From Geodermatophilaceae bacterium URHB0062 (GTDB lineage: Bacteria > Actinomycetota > Actinomycetes > Mycobacteriales > Geodermatophilaceae): 64,000 bases of DNA. The stretch's first letter is position 1, and the number at the start of each line of letters is the position of its first letter. This document shows, in pieces, positions 49,127-56,559 of the stretch. A model generated the notes under the pieces. The model ran no database searches. It was not told the DNA's origin and saw nothing but the letters and a program-made list of their open reading frames with translations. The translations under genes and the position numbers were made by a program. Location: contig KK211086.1 of the NCBI GenBank assembly GCA_000620185.1, positions 62,001 to 126,000 on the forward strand. Reading direction: 5' to 3'.

Positions 49127-49720
49127 GTGACCGAGCGCCCGACCACCGTCGCCGCCGTCGTCCTCGCCGCCGGGGGCGGCCGCCGCTACGGGATGCCGAA
49201 GGCGCTGGTCGAGTACGAGGGCAGCCTGCTCGTCGAGCGGGCGGTGCGGACGGCGCGGGCGGTGTGCGACCCGGTGCTCGTGGTGCTCGGCGCGCGGGCG
49301 GTCGACGTCTGGCGGCAGGCGAACCTGGACGGCGCCACGGTGCTGGCGAACAAGGACTGGGAGACCGGCATGGCCTCCTCGCTGCGCACCGGGCTCGACG
49401 GGCTGCGCGGGTGGCCCGGCCGGGTCGACGCGGCGCTCGTCACCCTCGTCGACATGCCCGGCATGACGCCCGAGGCCGTGGCGCGGGTGGCCGGGTACGC
49501 CGCGCCGGACGCCCTCGCGGTGGCCGCCTACGACGGGGTGCGCGGTCATCCGGTGCTGCTCGGCCGCGACCACTGGGACGGCGTCATCGAGACGCTGACC
49601 GGCGACGAGGGAGCCCGCCGCTACCTTTCGGCGCACCGGGCGACGGAGGTGGACTGCACGGGCCTGGCCGATCCGACCGACCTCGACGTCCCGCCGTCCG
49701 GAGTACCTTCGGCGCCGTGA
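49127..49720 (+). CDS. MobA/MocA-like nucleotidyltransferase
   Basis: A 197-aa NTP transferase-fold protein of the kind that adds GMP or CMP to molybdopterin. VVLAAGGGRRYGMPKALVEY is the nucleotide-binding loop (LAAGxxxRxGxPK) and LVTLVDMPGMTPEAV carries the conserved DMP. The GxxxGxPK form and the DMP segment fit the MocA (cytidylyl) side slightly better than MobA, but I would not decide by eye. It lies between modC and moaE; the stop overlaps the moaE start. Confidence 0.88.
   Translation: MTERPTTVAAVVLAAGGGRRYGMPKALVEYEGSLLVERAVRTARAVCDPVLVVLGARAVDVWRQANLDGATVLANKDWETGMASSLRTGLDGLRGWPGRVDAALVTLVDMPGMTPEAVARVAGYAAPDALAVAAYDGVRGHPVLLGRDHWDGVIETLTGDEGARRYLSAHRATEVDCTGLADPTDLDVPPSGVPSAP
49704..49709 (+). 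promoter_or_regulatory. Internal -10-like box before moaE
   Basis: TACCTT, 7 bases, GTG at 49717. It is inside the end of the MobA-like gene and would give moaE an extra leaderless promoter within the operon. The hexamer may also occur by chance. Confidence 0.4.
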
Positions 49721-50127
49721 TCGCCCAGGTCGTCGACGTGCCGCTGTCGGTCGCCGAGCACGAGGACGCCGTCGCCGACAAGGCCGCCGGCGCCGTCGTC
49801 TCCTTCGCCGGCGTGGTCCGCGACCACGACGGCGGACGGTCGGTGACGGAGCTGGAGTACGTGGGCCACCCGACGGCGACCGAGGTCATCGTCGAGCTCG
49901 CGGAGGAGTTCGCGGCCCGACCCGGCATCCACGCCGTCGCGGTGTCGCACCGGATCGGGCTGCTCGGTATCGGCGACGTCGCGCTGGCCTGCGCGGTCAG
50001 CGCCTCCCACCGCGGTGAGGCGTTCGCCGCCTGCGCCGAGCTCGTCGACGAGGTGAAGAAGCGGCTGCCGATCTGGAAGCGGCAGGTCTTCACCGACGGC
50101 GAGGAGGAATGGGTCGCCTGCCCCTGA
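49717..50127 (+). CDS. moaE: Molybdopterin synthase large subunit MoaE
   Basis: A 136-aa catalytic subunit that, with thiocarboxylated MoaD, converts cyclic pyranopterin phosphate (precursor Z) to molybdopterin. Family blocks: AGAVVSFAGVVRDHDGGRSV, LEYVGHPTATEVI, VSHRIGLLGIGDVA, SASHRGEAFAACAELVDEVK and the catalytic-lysine region KKRLPIWKRQVFTDGEEEWV. The GTG at 49717 overlaps the preceding stop. Its partner moaD lies 1.6 kb away on the opposite strand. Confidence 0.96.
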   Translation: MIAQVVDVPLSVAEHEDAVADKAAGAVVSFAGVVRDHDGGRSVTELEYVGHPTATEVIVELAEEFAARPGIHAVAVSHRIGLLGIGDVALACAVSASHRGEAFAACAELVDEVKKRLPIWKRQVFTDGEEEWVACP

Positions 50128-50137
50128 GCGCGGGGGC

Positions 50138-50467
50138 TCAGCGCCCGTGCCCGAGCCGGGCCTCGACGATCTTGGTGGCCCCTGCCGCATGGGCTGCCAC
50201 GTCGTCGCAGCGCTCGCGTACCCGGTCGAGCATCTCGGTGTCACCGAGCGGCATCGTCGCCAGCAGCCGGTCGGCCTCGTCCACCTGAGGATGCTCGAGG
50301 ACCGCGTCCACCAGACGGGTGCGCGTGCCGCCGGGCAGTTGGCCGGCCTCGACGTGCAGATCGGAGTGGACGACTCCGGCGTCATCGGCGGGACGAACCT
50401 CGGCCGTGGCCACGGTCCGCCCGTCCTGCTCGATCTGGATGGTGAGGTCGTCGTGGGATCGCGTCAT
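50138..50467 (-). CDS. Protein of unknown function, 109 aa
   Basis: An acidic, soluble protein (LTIQIEQDGRTVATAEVRPA, then VHSDLHVEAGQLPGGTRTRL and ATMPLGDTEMLDRVRERCDD). I recognise no family. ATG at 50467 is the first codon of the frame; there is no strong ribosome-binding site. It converges on moaE with 10 bases between stops. The 214 bases upstream, to the SMP-30 gene, hold no gene or clear signal. Confidence 0.6.
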   Translation of the reverse strand: MTRSHDDLTIQIEQDGRTVATAEVRPADDAGVVHSDLHVEAGQLPGGTRTRLVDAVLEHPQVDEADRLLATMPLGDTEMLDRVRERCDDVAAHAAGATKIVEARLGHGR

Positions 50468-50681
50468 GGCGTCGTCTCCGCATGATCGAGGGTGGGCGAT
50501 GTCCGGACGGACCGTTCGGGGGGCGCCACGGCGCGGCGCTGCCCAGCCGGAGCCGAGTGTTCTGCGTCACGGGGCCGCCGTCCCGGATTCCGCGCCTCGC
50601 CCCACGGCATTCGGGCGCCACGCCGTTCCCGAAAGCGTTACGCGCCGGTCACGTCGCGGTGAGCTATCCGACGACGACGAA

Positions 50682-51521
50682 TCAGCCGGCGAACTCCCGC
50701 ACCGGTCGGCCGCGCACCCCGGGGACGACGCGGAACAGCGAGCCGGCCATCGGATCATCCTCCCGGTTCTCGGCCGACGCGGTGATGTAGAGCTCGTCGA
50801 GCTCCGGGCCGCCGAACGTGCACGCCGTGACGTGCGGTGTGGGCAGCTCGACGACGGCGTCCAGCCGGCCCTCGGGGGGGTACCGGCGCACCGCGCTCCC
50901 GCCGTAGAACGCCACCCACACGCCGCCCTCGGCGTCGACGGTCAGGCCGTCGGGGCGCTCGTCCTGCCCGTACCGCACGAACGGACGACGTTCGGTCAGC
51001 CCCGTCTCGGGCGACCAGTCGAAGACGTCGGTCCGGTGGGCGTCCGTGTCGTCGTAGTAGGCCAGCGAGCCGTCGGGGCTCCACTCGAGCCCGTTGGAGA
51101 CGGTCACCTCGTCGAGGACCCGGTGCACCGTGCCGTCGCGGTCGAGTCGGTACAGCGCGCCCGCGCCCCGCGCCTGGTCGTAGGCCATTGACCCGCAGTA
51201 GAAGTTGCCGGCCGGATCGCAGCCGCCCTCGTTCATGCGCACGCTCTCGTCGTCCCATACCGGGTCGAGCCGGGTGAGGGACCCGTCCGGCTCCTCCAGG
51301 GCGAAACCGCGCTCGACGGCGATCACCGCGCCACCGCCGCGACGGGGCCGGAGCGCCGCGGCCACCGCGCCGACGTGCCGACGTCCCACCGACCCGTCGG
51401 CCCCGAGCGACAGGACGTCGCCGGCGAGCATGTCCACCCACCGCAGGCCGCCCCAGCACGGCGACCAGACCGGGCCCTCGGCGTGGTGGGCGACCGGGCC
51501 GGTCACCTGCTCGGCGCGCAC
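50682..51521 (-). CDS. SMP-30/gluconolactonase-like family protein
   Basis: A six-bladed propeller protein of about 279 aa, likely a lactonase or related hydrolase. Hallmarks: EGPVWSPCWGGLRWVDMLAG (metal-ligand Glu), RMNEGGCDPAGNFYCGSMAY (conserved Asn and Asp-x-x-Gly), VTVSNGLEWSPDGSLAYYDD (NGLxWSPD) and ERPDGLTVDAEGGVWVAFYG (PDGxxxDxxGxxW). GTG at 51521 or 51524 is used; both stand just after the stop of the small gene upstream, so it is the last member of the moaA operon. The substrate is unknown. Confidence 0.9.
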   Translation of the reverse strand: MRAEQVTGPVAHHAEGPVWSPCWGGLRWVDMLAGDVLSLGADGSVGRRHVGAVAAALRPRRGGGAVIAVERGFALEEPDGSLTRLDPVWDDESVRMNEGGCDPAGNFYCGSMAYDQARGAGALYRLDRDGTVHRVLDEVTVSNGLEWSPDGSLAYYDDTDAHRTDVFDWSPETGLTERRPFVRYGQDERPDGLTVDAEGGVWVAFYGGSAVRRYPPEGRLDAVVELPTPHVTACTFGGPELDELYITASAENREDDPMAGSLFRVVPGVRGRPVREFAG

Positions 51522-51525
51522 CACC

Positions 51526-51723
51526 TCAGCGGGCGCCCGCGAGCCCGTCGTCGTCCGGCCCTGTCGCCTTTCGGTCGGCGGCCTCCTCCTCGGCCTCGGC
51601 CTCCATGACGTGCGCCTCACCGGCGACGGTCGCGGCGGCGTCGCCGTGCGACTCCCCGTAGACCTGTTCGGCGCGGCCGAGCAGCTCCTCCGCCTTGGCC
51701 CTCACCTTGTCGAAGATGCCCAT
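51526..51723 (-). CDS. Small helical protein, 65 aa (CsbD/antitoxin-like appearance)
   Basis: A hydrophilic helical protein beginning MGIFDKVRAKAEELLGRAEQ and ending in an acidic, disordered tail. The N-terminus resembles short actinobacterial MGxFDKxKxKAEELxG proteins annotated as CsbD-like or antitoxin-like; I cannot choose between these. It is located between moaD (6 bases upstream) and the SMP-30 gene. There is no neighbouring toxin. Confidence 0.7.
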   Translation of the reverse strand: MGIFDKVRAKAEELLGRAEQVYGESHGDAAATVAGEAHVMEAEAEEEAADRKATGPDDDGLAGAR

Positions 51724-51729
51724 GTCCGA

Positions 51730-51972
51730 TCAACCTCCGGCGAAAGGGGGTAGGACGTCGACCGTCGCTCCGGGTGCGAGCGCCGACGCCCGGTCCCGGG
51801 TGGTGGTTCCGTCGATGAGGAACGAGCACGCGGTGAGCACGCGTTCGAGCTTCTCGCCGTGCGCGGCCACGATCTGCCCGACGAGCTCGTCGAGGGACGA
51901 CGCCTCGCGGATCTCGGTGTCGAGGCCCGCGGCGGCCCGCGCCCCGGCGAAGTAGCGCACCGTGACGGTCAC
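51730..51972 (-). CDS. moaD: Molybdopterin synthase sulfur carrier MoaD
   Basis: An 80-aa beta-grasp protein of the MoaD/ThiS family. It starts TVTVRYFAGARAAAGLDTEI and ends LPPFAGG with the C-terminal di-glycine that is adenylated and thiocarboxylated by MoeB. It starts 3 bases after the moaA stop on the same strand. It donates sulfur to the MoaE active site; no MoeB is in the window. Confidence 0.94.
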   Translation of the reverse strand: MTVTVRYFAGARAAAGLDTEIREASSLDELVGQIVAAHGEKLERVLTACSFLIDGTTTRDRASALAPGATVDVLPPFAGG

Positions 51973-51974
51973 GC

Positions 51975-53039
51975 TCAACCGCCGATCGCCGACATCGGCC
52001 GGCTGGGCTGCAGGAAGCTCGGGTCGTCGATGCCGTGGCCCGGCAGCTTGGCCAGCGTGGCTATCCGCCAGCGGTCGGCCAGCTCGGCGTCGGTCGCGCC
52101 CTCGCGCATCGCCGTCCGCAGGTCGGACTCCTCGCGGGCGAACAGGCAGTTGCGGATCTGCCCGTCGGCGGTCAGCCGGGTGCGGTCGCAGGCGCCGCAG
52201 AACGAGCGGGTCACCGAGGCGATGACGCCGACGGTGGCCGGGCCGCCGTCGACCAGCCAGCGCTCGGCGGGCGCCGAGCCGCGGTCCTCCGTGTCGGGCG
52301 TGAGCGTGTGACCGGCCGAGAGCCGCTCCAGGATGTCCTCGGCGGTGACCATCTCGCCGCGGGTCCACGCGTGGTGGGCGTCCAGCGGCATCTGCTCGAT
52401 GAACCGTAGCTGGTAGCCGTGCTCCAGGCAGAAGTCGAGCAGCGGCAGCGCGTCCACCTCGTTGATGCCCCGCAGCAGGACGGCGTTGACCTTCACCGGG
52501 GTCAGCCCGGCGGCGTGGGCGGCGGCGAGGCCGGCGAGGACGTCGTCCAGCCGGTCGCGGTGGGACAGCTGCTGGAACCGTTCGCGGTCGAGGGTGTCGA
52601 GGCTGACGTTGATGCGGTCCAGACCCGCGGCGGCCAGCGCAGGGGCCACCCGGGCCAGGCCGATCGCGTTGGTGGTGAGGCTGACCTCGGGCCGGGGGTG
52701 CAGGGCGGTGGCGGCGGCCACGATGCCCACGAGGCCCGGGCGCAGGAGCGGCTCGCCGCCGGTGAAGCGCACCTCGCGGATGCCCAGCTGCTCCACCCCG
52801 ATCCGCACCAGCCGGACGATCTCCTCGTCGGTGAGCACCTCGACCTTGGGCAGCCAGTCCAGGCCCTCGGGCGGCATGCAGTACGTGCAGCGCAGGTTGC
52901 AGCGGTCGGTCAGCGAGACCCGCAGATCGGTGGCCACGCGGCCGTGCCGGTCGACCAGGCCGCCGGTGCCGGGCACCGTGTCGCCCGGCGCGGGATGGGC
53001 AGGCCGCACCCACGGATCGGGCAGCGGCTTCCTGGTCAC
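51975..53039 (-). CDS. moaA: GTP 3',8-cyclase MoaA
   Basis: A radical-SAM enzyme of 354 aa that starts molybdenum cofactor synthesis from GTP. The N-terminal cluster is C47-x3-C51-x2-C54 (TDRCNLRCTYCMPPEGLDW), with RFTGGEPLLRP for SAM and NVSLDTL. The second 4Fe-4S cluster uses C281, C284 and C298 (SFCGACDRTRLTADGQIRNC). It ends MSAIGG, the C-terminal double glycine needed for activity. GTG at 53039 is fixed by TACATT six bases upstream. It leads an operon with moaD, the small protein and the SMP-30 gene. Confidence 0.97.
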   Translation of the reverse strand: MTRKPLPDPWVRPAHPAPGDTVPGTGGLVDRHGRVATDLRVSLTDRCNLRCTYCMPPEGLDWLPKVEVLTDEEIVRLVRIGVEQLGIREVRFTGGEPLLRPGLVGIVAAATALHPRPEVSLTTNAIGLARVAPALAAAGLDRINVSLDTLDRERFQQLSHRDRLDDVLAGLAAAHAAGLTPVKVNAVLLRGINEVDALPLLDFCLEHGYQLRFIEQMPLDAHHAWTRGEMVTAEDILERLSAGHTLTPDTEDRGSAPAERWLVDGGPATVGVIASVTRSFCGACDRTRLTADGQIRNCLFAREESDLRTAMREGATDAELADRWRIATLAKLPGHGIDDPSFLQPSRPMSAIGG

Positions 53040-53045
53040 CCCTCG

Positions 53046-53051
53046 AATGTA
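53046..53051 (-). promoter_or_regulatory. -10 box of a leaderless transcript (moaA operon)
   Basis: TACATT, 6 bases, GTG on the minus strand. A weak -35 (TGCCGA) is found 17 bases upstream. Confidence 0.65.
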
Positions 53052-53087
53052 GTGGCGGGAACGACGTCTCGGCACCCGGCGGACGCG

Positions 53088-53122
53088 AGCGGGGGACGAC
53101 CGGTTCCCGGCCGTCCCCCGCT
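53088..53122 (-). terminator. Hairpin downstream of the secreted-protein gene
   Basis: AGCGGGGGACG (53088-53098) and CGTCCCCCGCT (53112-53122) form an 11-bp perfect stem with a 13-base loop. It begins 15 bases past the stop at 53137, on the downstream side of that leftward gene. Confidence 0.75.
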
Positions 53123-53136
53123 GCGGTCGTCTCTGA

Positions 53137-54030
53137 TCAGCCGATCGGCGTCGGGTCCGTGGGGTCGGACGGCACCGTCAGGGAGCCCTGGATGCGGTTG
53201 CGTGCCTGGCAGTCGGAGGTGCAGTTGGTGGCGCCGGCGGAGAGCTCGATCGCATCCTCGCCGAGCACGCCGCCCAGGCGGCCGCCGGACTGGACGGTCC
53301 ACCGGGTCGTCGTCCCGTCCTGGTAGGTCTTCGTGGCCACCTGCGGGCTGTCCTTGCCGAGCAGCATCTGGTGGGTGTCGTCGCCGCTGAGTCCGTCGCC
53401 GAAGTTGACCTTGCCGGTGAACCCGTTGACGAAGTAGAAGAGCCCGCTGCCGAGCGTGTGCACGAACTCCACGGGCACGCCGAACTCCTGCTCCATCTGG
53501 AACACGCCGCCCTGGGGTGCGTCCTTCGCCTGGATCTTGAACTTCCCCGCGGCGGTCGTGAAGGTGACGACCAGGACGTCGTCCTGGAGACGGAGTTCGG
53601 TGAGCCGCACGTTCCGCAGCTGTGCGGCGCTCAGGGTGGGCACCTTGGACGCGAACACCACGGTGGGCGAGGTGACCATCCGCTGCGGATCGGGCGCTCC
53701 GGTGAGCGAGTAGTCGAGGACGCCGAGGGTGGCCGGGTCGACGGTGAAGCCCACGTGCACGCCGCGTACGGCGATCGGACGGGTGGGGACGACGTCCTTG
53801 AGGCGGGTCTCGCGGCCGACGGCCGGGTTGTACGAGCGGCCTTCCACCGTGACGGCGAAGTCCCCGGCGGTCGCGGTGACGGTGGCCGCGCCGGAGTCCC
53901 CACCGCCGGAGTCCCCACCGCCGGAGTCGTCGCCGCCGGATGCGAGGGCGATGCCCGGCGTGAGCGTGAGGGCGACGGCGAGGGCGGCAGTCGCGAGGCG
54001 GCCGGCGGTGCGGCGGGCACTGAGGGTCAC
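53137..54030 (-). CDS. Secreted protein of unknown function, 297 aa
   Basis: A Sec signal peptide (RRTAGRLATAALAVALTLTPGIALASG, cleaved near residue 30) is followed by a short Gly/Ser/Asp repeat (GGDDSGGGDSGGGDSG) as a linker. A beta-rich domain then spans about 50-280 (FAVTVEGRSYNPAVGRETRL, LRLQDDVLVVTFTTAAGKFK). Two cysteines near the end (TNCTSDCQ) could form a disulfide. I do not recognise the domain. It has no lipobox or LPXTG anchor, so it is probably released or loosely wall-bound. GTG at 54030 is the only start near the signal peptide. Confidence 0.75.
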   Translation of the reverse strand: MTLSARRTAGRLATAALAVALTLTPGIALASGGDDSGGGDSGGGDSGAATVTATAGDFAVTVEGRSYNPAVGRETRLKDVVPTRPIAVRGVHVGFTVDPATLGVLDYSLTGAPDPQRMVTSPTVVFASKVPTLSAAQLRNVRLTELRLQDDVLVVTFTTAAGKFKIQAKDAPQGGVFQMEQEFGVPVEFVHTLGSGLFYFVNGFTGKVNFGDGLSGDDTHQMLLGKDSPQVATKTYQDGTTTRWTVQSGGRLGGVLGEDAIELSAGATNCTSDCQARNRIQGSLTVPSDPTDPTPIG

Positions 54031-54067
54031 GGAGGGCCTTCCGGTCGGAGTTGTGCGGCGCCTCACA

Positions 54068-54089
54068 CTTGCATGAAGCTTCAAGCGAG
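54068..54089. promoter_or_regulatory. Imperfect 22-bp palindrome in a divergent promoter region
   Basis: The bases at 54068-54089 match their reverse complement at 18 of 22 positions around the perfect core TGAAGCTTCA (54074-54083). The site lies 38 bases upstream of the secreted-protein start and about 120 bases upstream of the MFS gene, between the two divergent genes. It looks like a dimeric-repressor site; no candidate regulator gene is adjacent. Confidence 0.5.
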
Positions 54090-54207
54090 TAGGGGTTGCG
54101 ACACGCCCGCGTCCGCTCGCGACGACCACCGCTGCGACGCCGGCGCGGGCCGCGCTACCGTCGGGCCGCCACCCGAGAGACCGGCGGAGGACTACCCGCA
54201 CTCGCTT

Positions 54208-55485
54208 GTGGCCAGAGAGCGCGAGAACCACGTGTCGGCCCGCACCGTCTTCCGTCCCTACGCCCGCCTGTTCGAGGTCCCCGGCTCGCGGGCGTTCTGC
54301 TTCGCGGGATGGCTGGCCCGCCTTCCCATGCCGATCCTCGGCCTCGGCACGGTCCTGCTGGTCAAGGGCGCGACGGGCAGCTACGGCCTGGCCGGCGCCG
54401 TGGCGGGAACGCTCGCCCTGGTCGGCTCCGTGTTCAGCCCGATGTGGGCCCGCGCCATGGACCGGCGCGGGCAGGGCGTCGTCCTGAGGTGGGCCTTCAC
54501 CGGTTACCTCGTCTTCGGGACGGCGTTCGTCGCGGTCGTCGTCCTGGGCGCGCCCCAGTGGGTCTGGTTCGTGCTGGCCGGTGCGACCGGAGCCTGCGGC
54601 CCCAACGTCGGGTCCTCGGTGCGTGCCCGGTGGGCGCACGCGCTCGACGCGGAGCGACGGCAGACTGCGTTCGCGCTGGAGTCGGTGATCGACGAGGTCG
54701 TCTTCGTCGTGGGGCCGCCGATGGTGACCTTGCTCGCCACGCTGATCAATCCGCCGGTCGGCTTCATGACCGGGGTGATCACCGGCTTCGTCGGCGGCCT
54801 GTGGCTGGCCGGACTGCGGGAGACGGAGCCGCCGGTCCACCCGCCCGAGGCCGGCGGCTCCGGCTGGAGGTCGGTCCTGCTCCTCCCGACCGTGCTGGTC
54901 GTCGCCACCGTCTACGTCGCGATCGGCTGCGTCTTCGGGGCCATAGACGTCGTCGTCGTGGGCTTCGCCGACGCCCAGGACGCCCCCGCGCTCGCCGGGG
55001 TGGCGCTGGCCGCCTTCGCCGGGGGCAGCCTCGTCGCCGGCCTGGTGTACGGCGTCGTCCGGCTGCCCGGAACGCTCGTCACCCGCTACGTGAGCTGCGC
55101 GGTGTTCTTCGGCGTCGTCGTCCAGGGGGTGCTGGCCGTCGGCTCGCTCCCCGGCCTCATCGTCGCCGGGTTCGTCGCCGGTCTGTCCATCGCGCCCGTG
55201 CTGGTCTCGGGCATGTCGCTGGTGGAGTCGCGGGTGCCTCGCTCGGGTCTCACCGAGGCGCTGACCTGGGTGGTCACCGGGCTGACCCTGGGCGTCACCG
55301 CCGGATCCGCGGTGTCCGGTTCCGCCGTCGACCGGTGGGGTGCGGAGACCGCCTTCGCCGTGCCCGCGGTCGCTGCTGCCGTGGCCGCGCTGCTCGCGCT
55401 GGTCGCGCTGCCGCTGCTCCGCCGGGAGGCGCGCCCGCCGGTGCCCGGGGCCGCCGGTCGGATTGAGCATCCCGCCGCCGGGTAG
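54208..55485 (+). CDS. MFS transporter
   Basis: A major-facilitator membrane protein of about 425 aa with some 11-12 helices. After helix 2 stands a motif-A-like GSVFSPMWARAMDRRGQGVV (GxxxxxxxDRxG), and a polar loop divides the halves near residue 205 (RETEPPVHPPEAGGSG). Such proteins export drugs or sugars; no substrate can be assigned. GTG at 54208 and GTG at 54232 are both possible, neither with a strong ribosome-binding site. The frame is open far upstream but that part is antisense to the secreted-protein gene. Confidence 0.88.
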   Translation: MARERENHVSARTVFRPYARLFEVPGSRAFCFAGWLARLPMPILGLGTVLLVKGATGSYGLAGAVAGTLALVGSVFSPMWARAMDRRGQGVVLRWAFTGYLVFGTAFVAVVVLGAPQWVWFVLAGATGACGPNVGSSVRARWAHALDAERRQTAFALESVIDEVVFVVGPPMVTLLATLINPPVGFMTGVITGFVGGLWLAGLRETEPPVHPPEAGGSGWRSVLLLPTVLVVATVYVAIGCVFGAIDVVVVGFADAQDAPALAGVALAAFAGGSLVAGLVYGVVRLPGTLVTRYVSCAVFFGVVVQGVLAVGSLPGLIVAGFVAGLSIAPVLVSGMSLVESRVPRSGLTEALTWVVTGLTLGVTAGSAVSGSAVDRWGAETAFAVPAVAAAVAALLALVALPLLRREARPPVPGAAGRIEHPAAG

Positions 55486-55555
55486 CGGTCCCGTCGGCAG
55501 GCCGCGCGCCCTCTGTCGCTGTGCGTGGCGCCCCATCGATCGAGAGGAACTCCCT

Positions 55556-56392
55556 GTGGCATCCGTGCCCACCATTCGGCTCAACAACGGCGTCGAGATC
55601 CCCCAGCTCGGGTTCGGCGTCTTCCAGATCAAGCCCGCCGACACGGCTGAGGCGACCCGGACAGCGCTGGAGACGGGCTACCGGCACATCGACACCGCGC
55701 AGATGTACGGCAACGAGAAGGAGGTGGGGCAGGCCGTCCGCGAGTCGGGGATCGACCGCGGCGAGGTCTTCGTGACCAGCAAGCTCAACAACAACCGGCA
55801 GGAGCGCGACGACATCCTCCGGTCGTTCGACCAGAGCCTCGCCGACCTCGGCTTCGACTACCTCGATCTGTTCCTCATCCACTGGCCGCTGCCCGCCGTG
55901 AGCGACTACGTCAAGCGGTGGAAGGTGATGGAGGAGATCTACGCCAGCGGCCGGGCGAAGGCGGTCGGCGTCTCGAACTTCCAGCCCGCCCACCTGCGCA
56001 ACGTGTTCGCCGCTTCGGAGCTGACCCCGGCGGTCAACCAGATCGAGGTCAGCCCGTACCTGGTGCAGGACGAGGTGCGGGCGTTCGACGCCGACCACGA
56101 GATCGTCACCGAGGCGTGGTCGCCGATCGCGCGCGGCAAGGTGGCCGACGATCCGGTCATCGGCGGCATCGCGGAGAAGCTGGGGAGGACCCCGGCGCAG
56201 GTGACGCTTCGCTGGCACATCCAGCGCGGGGACGTCGTCTTCCCGAAGTCGGTGAACCCGGGCCGGATCAAGGAGAACTTCGAGCTCTTCGACTTCGAGC
56301 TCGACCAGGCGGACATGACCGCCATCACCGCCCTCGACCGCGGCGAGCGCACCGGCCCGAACCCCGACGAGTTCGACTACATCCCTTCGTGA
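55556..56392 (+). CDS. Aldo/keto reductase (AKR5-type)
   Basis: A 278-aa NADPH-dependent carbonyl reductase of the 2,5-diketo-D-gluconate-reductase/YvgN-like group. Signatures: LGFGVFQI, GYRHIDTAQMYGNEKEVG (catalytic Asp and Tyr), FVTSKL (catalytic Lys), DLFLIHWPLP (catalytic His), VGVSNF, NQIEVSPYLVQ and VVFPKSVNPGRIKENFELF for NADPH. GTG at 55556 follows AGAGGA. It is a single gene downstream of the MFS gene with 70 bases between; co-transcription is possible. Confidence 0.95.
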   Translation: MASVPTIRLNNGVEIPQLGFGVFQIKPADTAEATRTALETGYRHIDTAQMYGNEKEVGQAVRESGIDRGEVFVTSKLNNNRQERDDILRSFDQSLADLGFDYLDLFLIHWPLPAVSDYVKRWKVMEEIYASGRAKAVGVSNFQPAHLRNVFAASELTPAVNQIEVSPYLVQDEVRAFDADHEIVTEAWSPIARGKVADDPVIGGIAEKLGRTPAQVTLRWHIQRGDVVFPKSVNPGRIKENFELFDFELDQADMTAITALDRGERTGPNPDEFDYIPS

Positions 56393-56533
56393 TGCTCCGC
56401 ATCACACCGCGGCCATGTGCCGCGTGTCGCTGAGCTGAGCCGTTTCGTGCCCCGCGGCGGGAGGCCTCCGGCCCCCGCGCCGCGGGGCACCGCGCGTTTT
56501 CGAGGACGCGCGGTGAGAGCTCTTCCCTTCGGC

Positions 56534-56557
56534 ATACCGAGTATGCATACTCCGTAT
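56534..56557. promoter_or_regulatory. PadR-type operator overlapping the padR start region
   Basis: A 24-base palindrome has outer arms ATAC and GTAT and the inner core AGTATGCATACT; only one symmetric pair is unmatched. It ends 2 bases before the ATG at 56560. It includes CATACT (56546-56551), which could itself be the -10 box of a nearly leaderless mRNA. PadR regulators bind ATAC/GTAT-type palindromes, so autorepression of padR and the ABC genes behind it is likely. Confidence 0.8.
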
Positions 56558-56559
56558 CC

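Noticed and set aside
51526-51723. Small gene as half of a toxin-antitoxin pair
   Set aside because: No toxin gene adjoins it. It sits in the moaA operon, and its resemblance to antitoxins is only in the helical N-terminus.
53371-54207. 5' extension of the MFS frame
   Set aside because: It is antisense to the secreted-protein gene, and transporter helices begin only after the GTG codons at 54208-54232.
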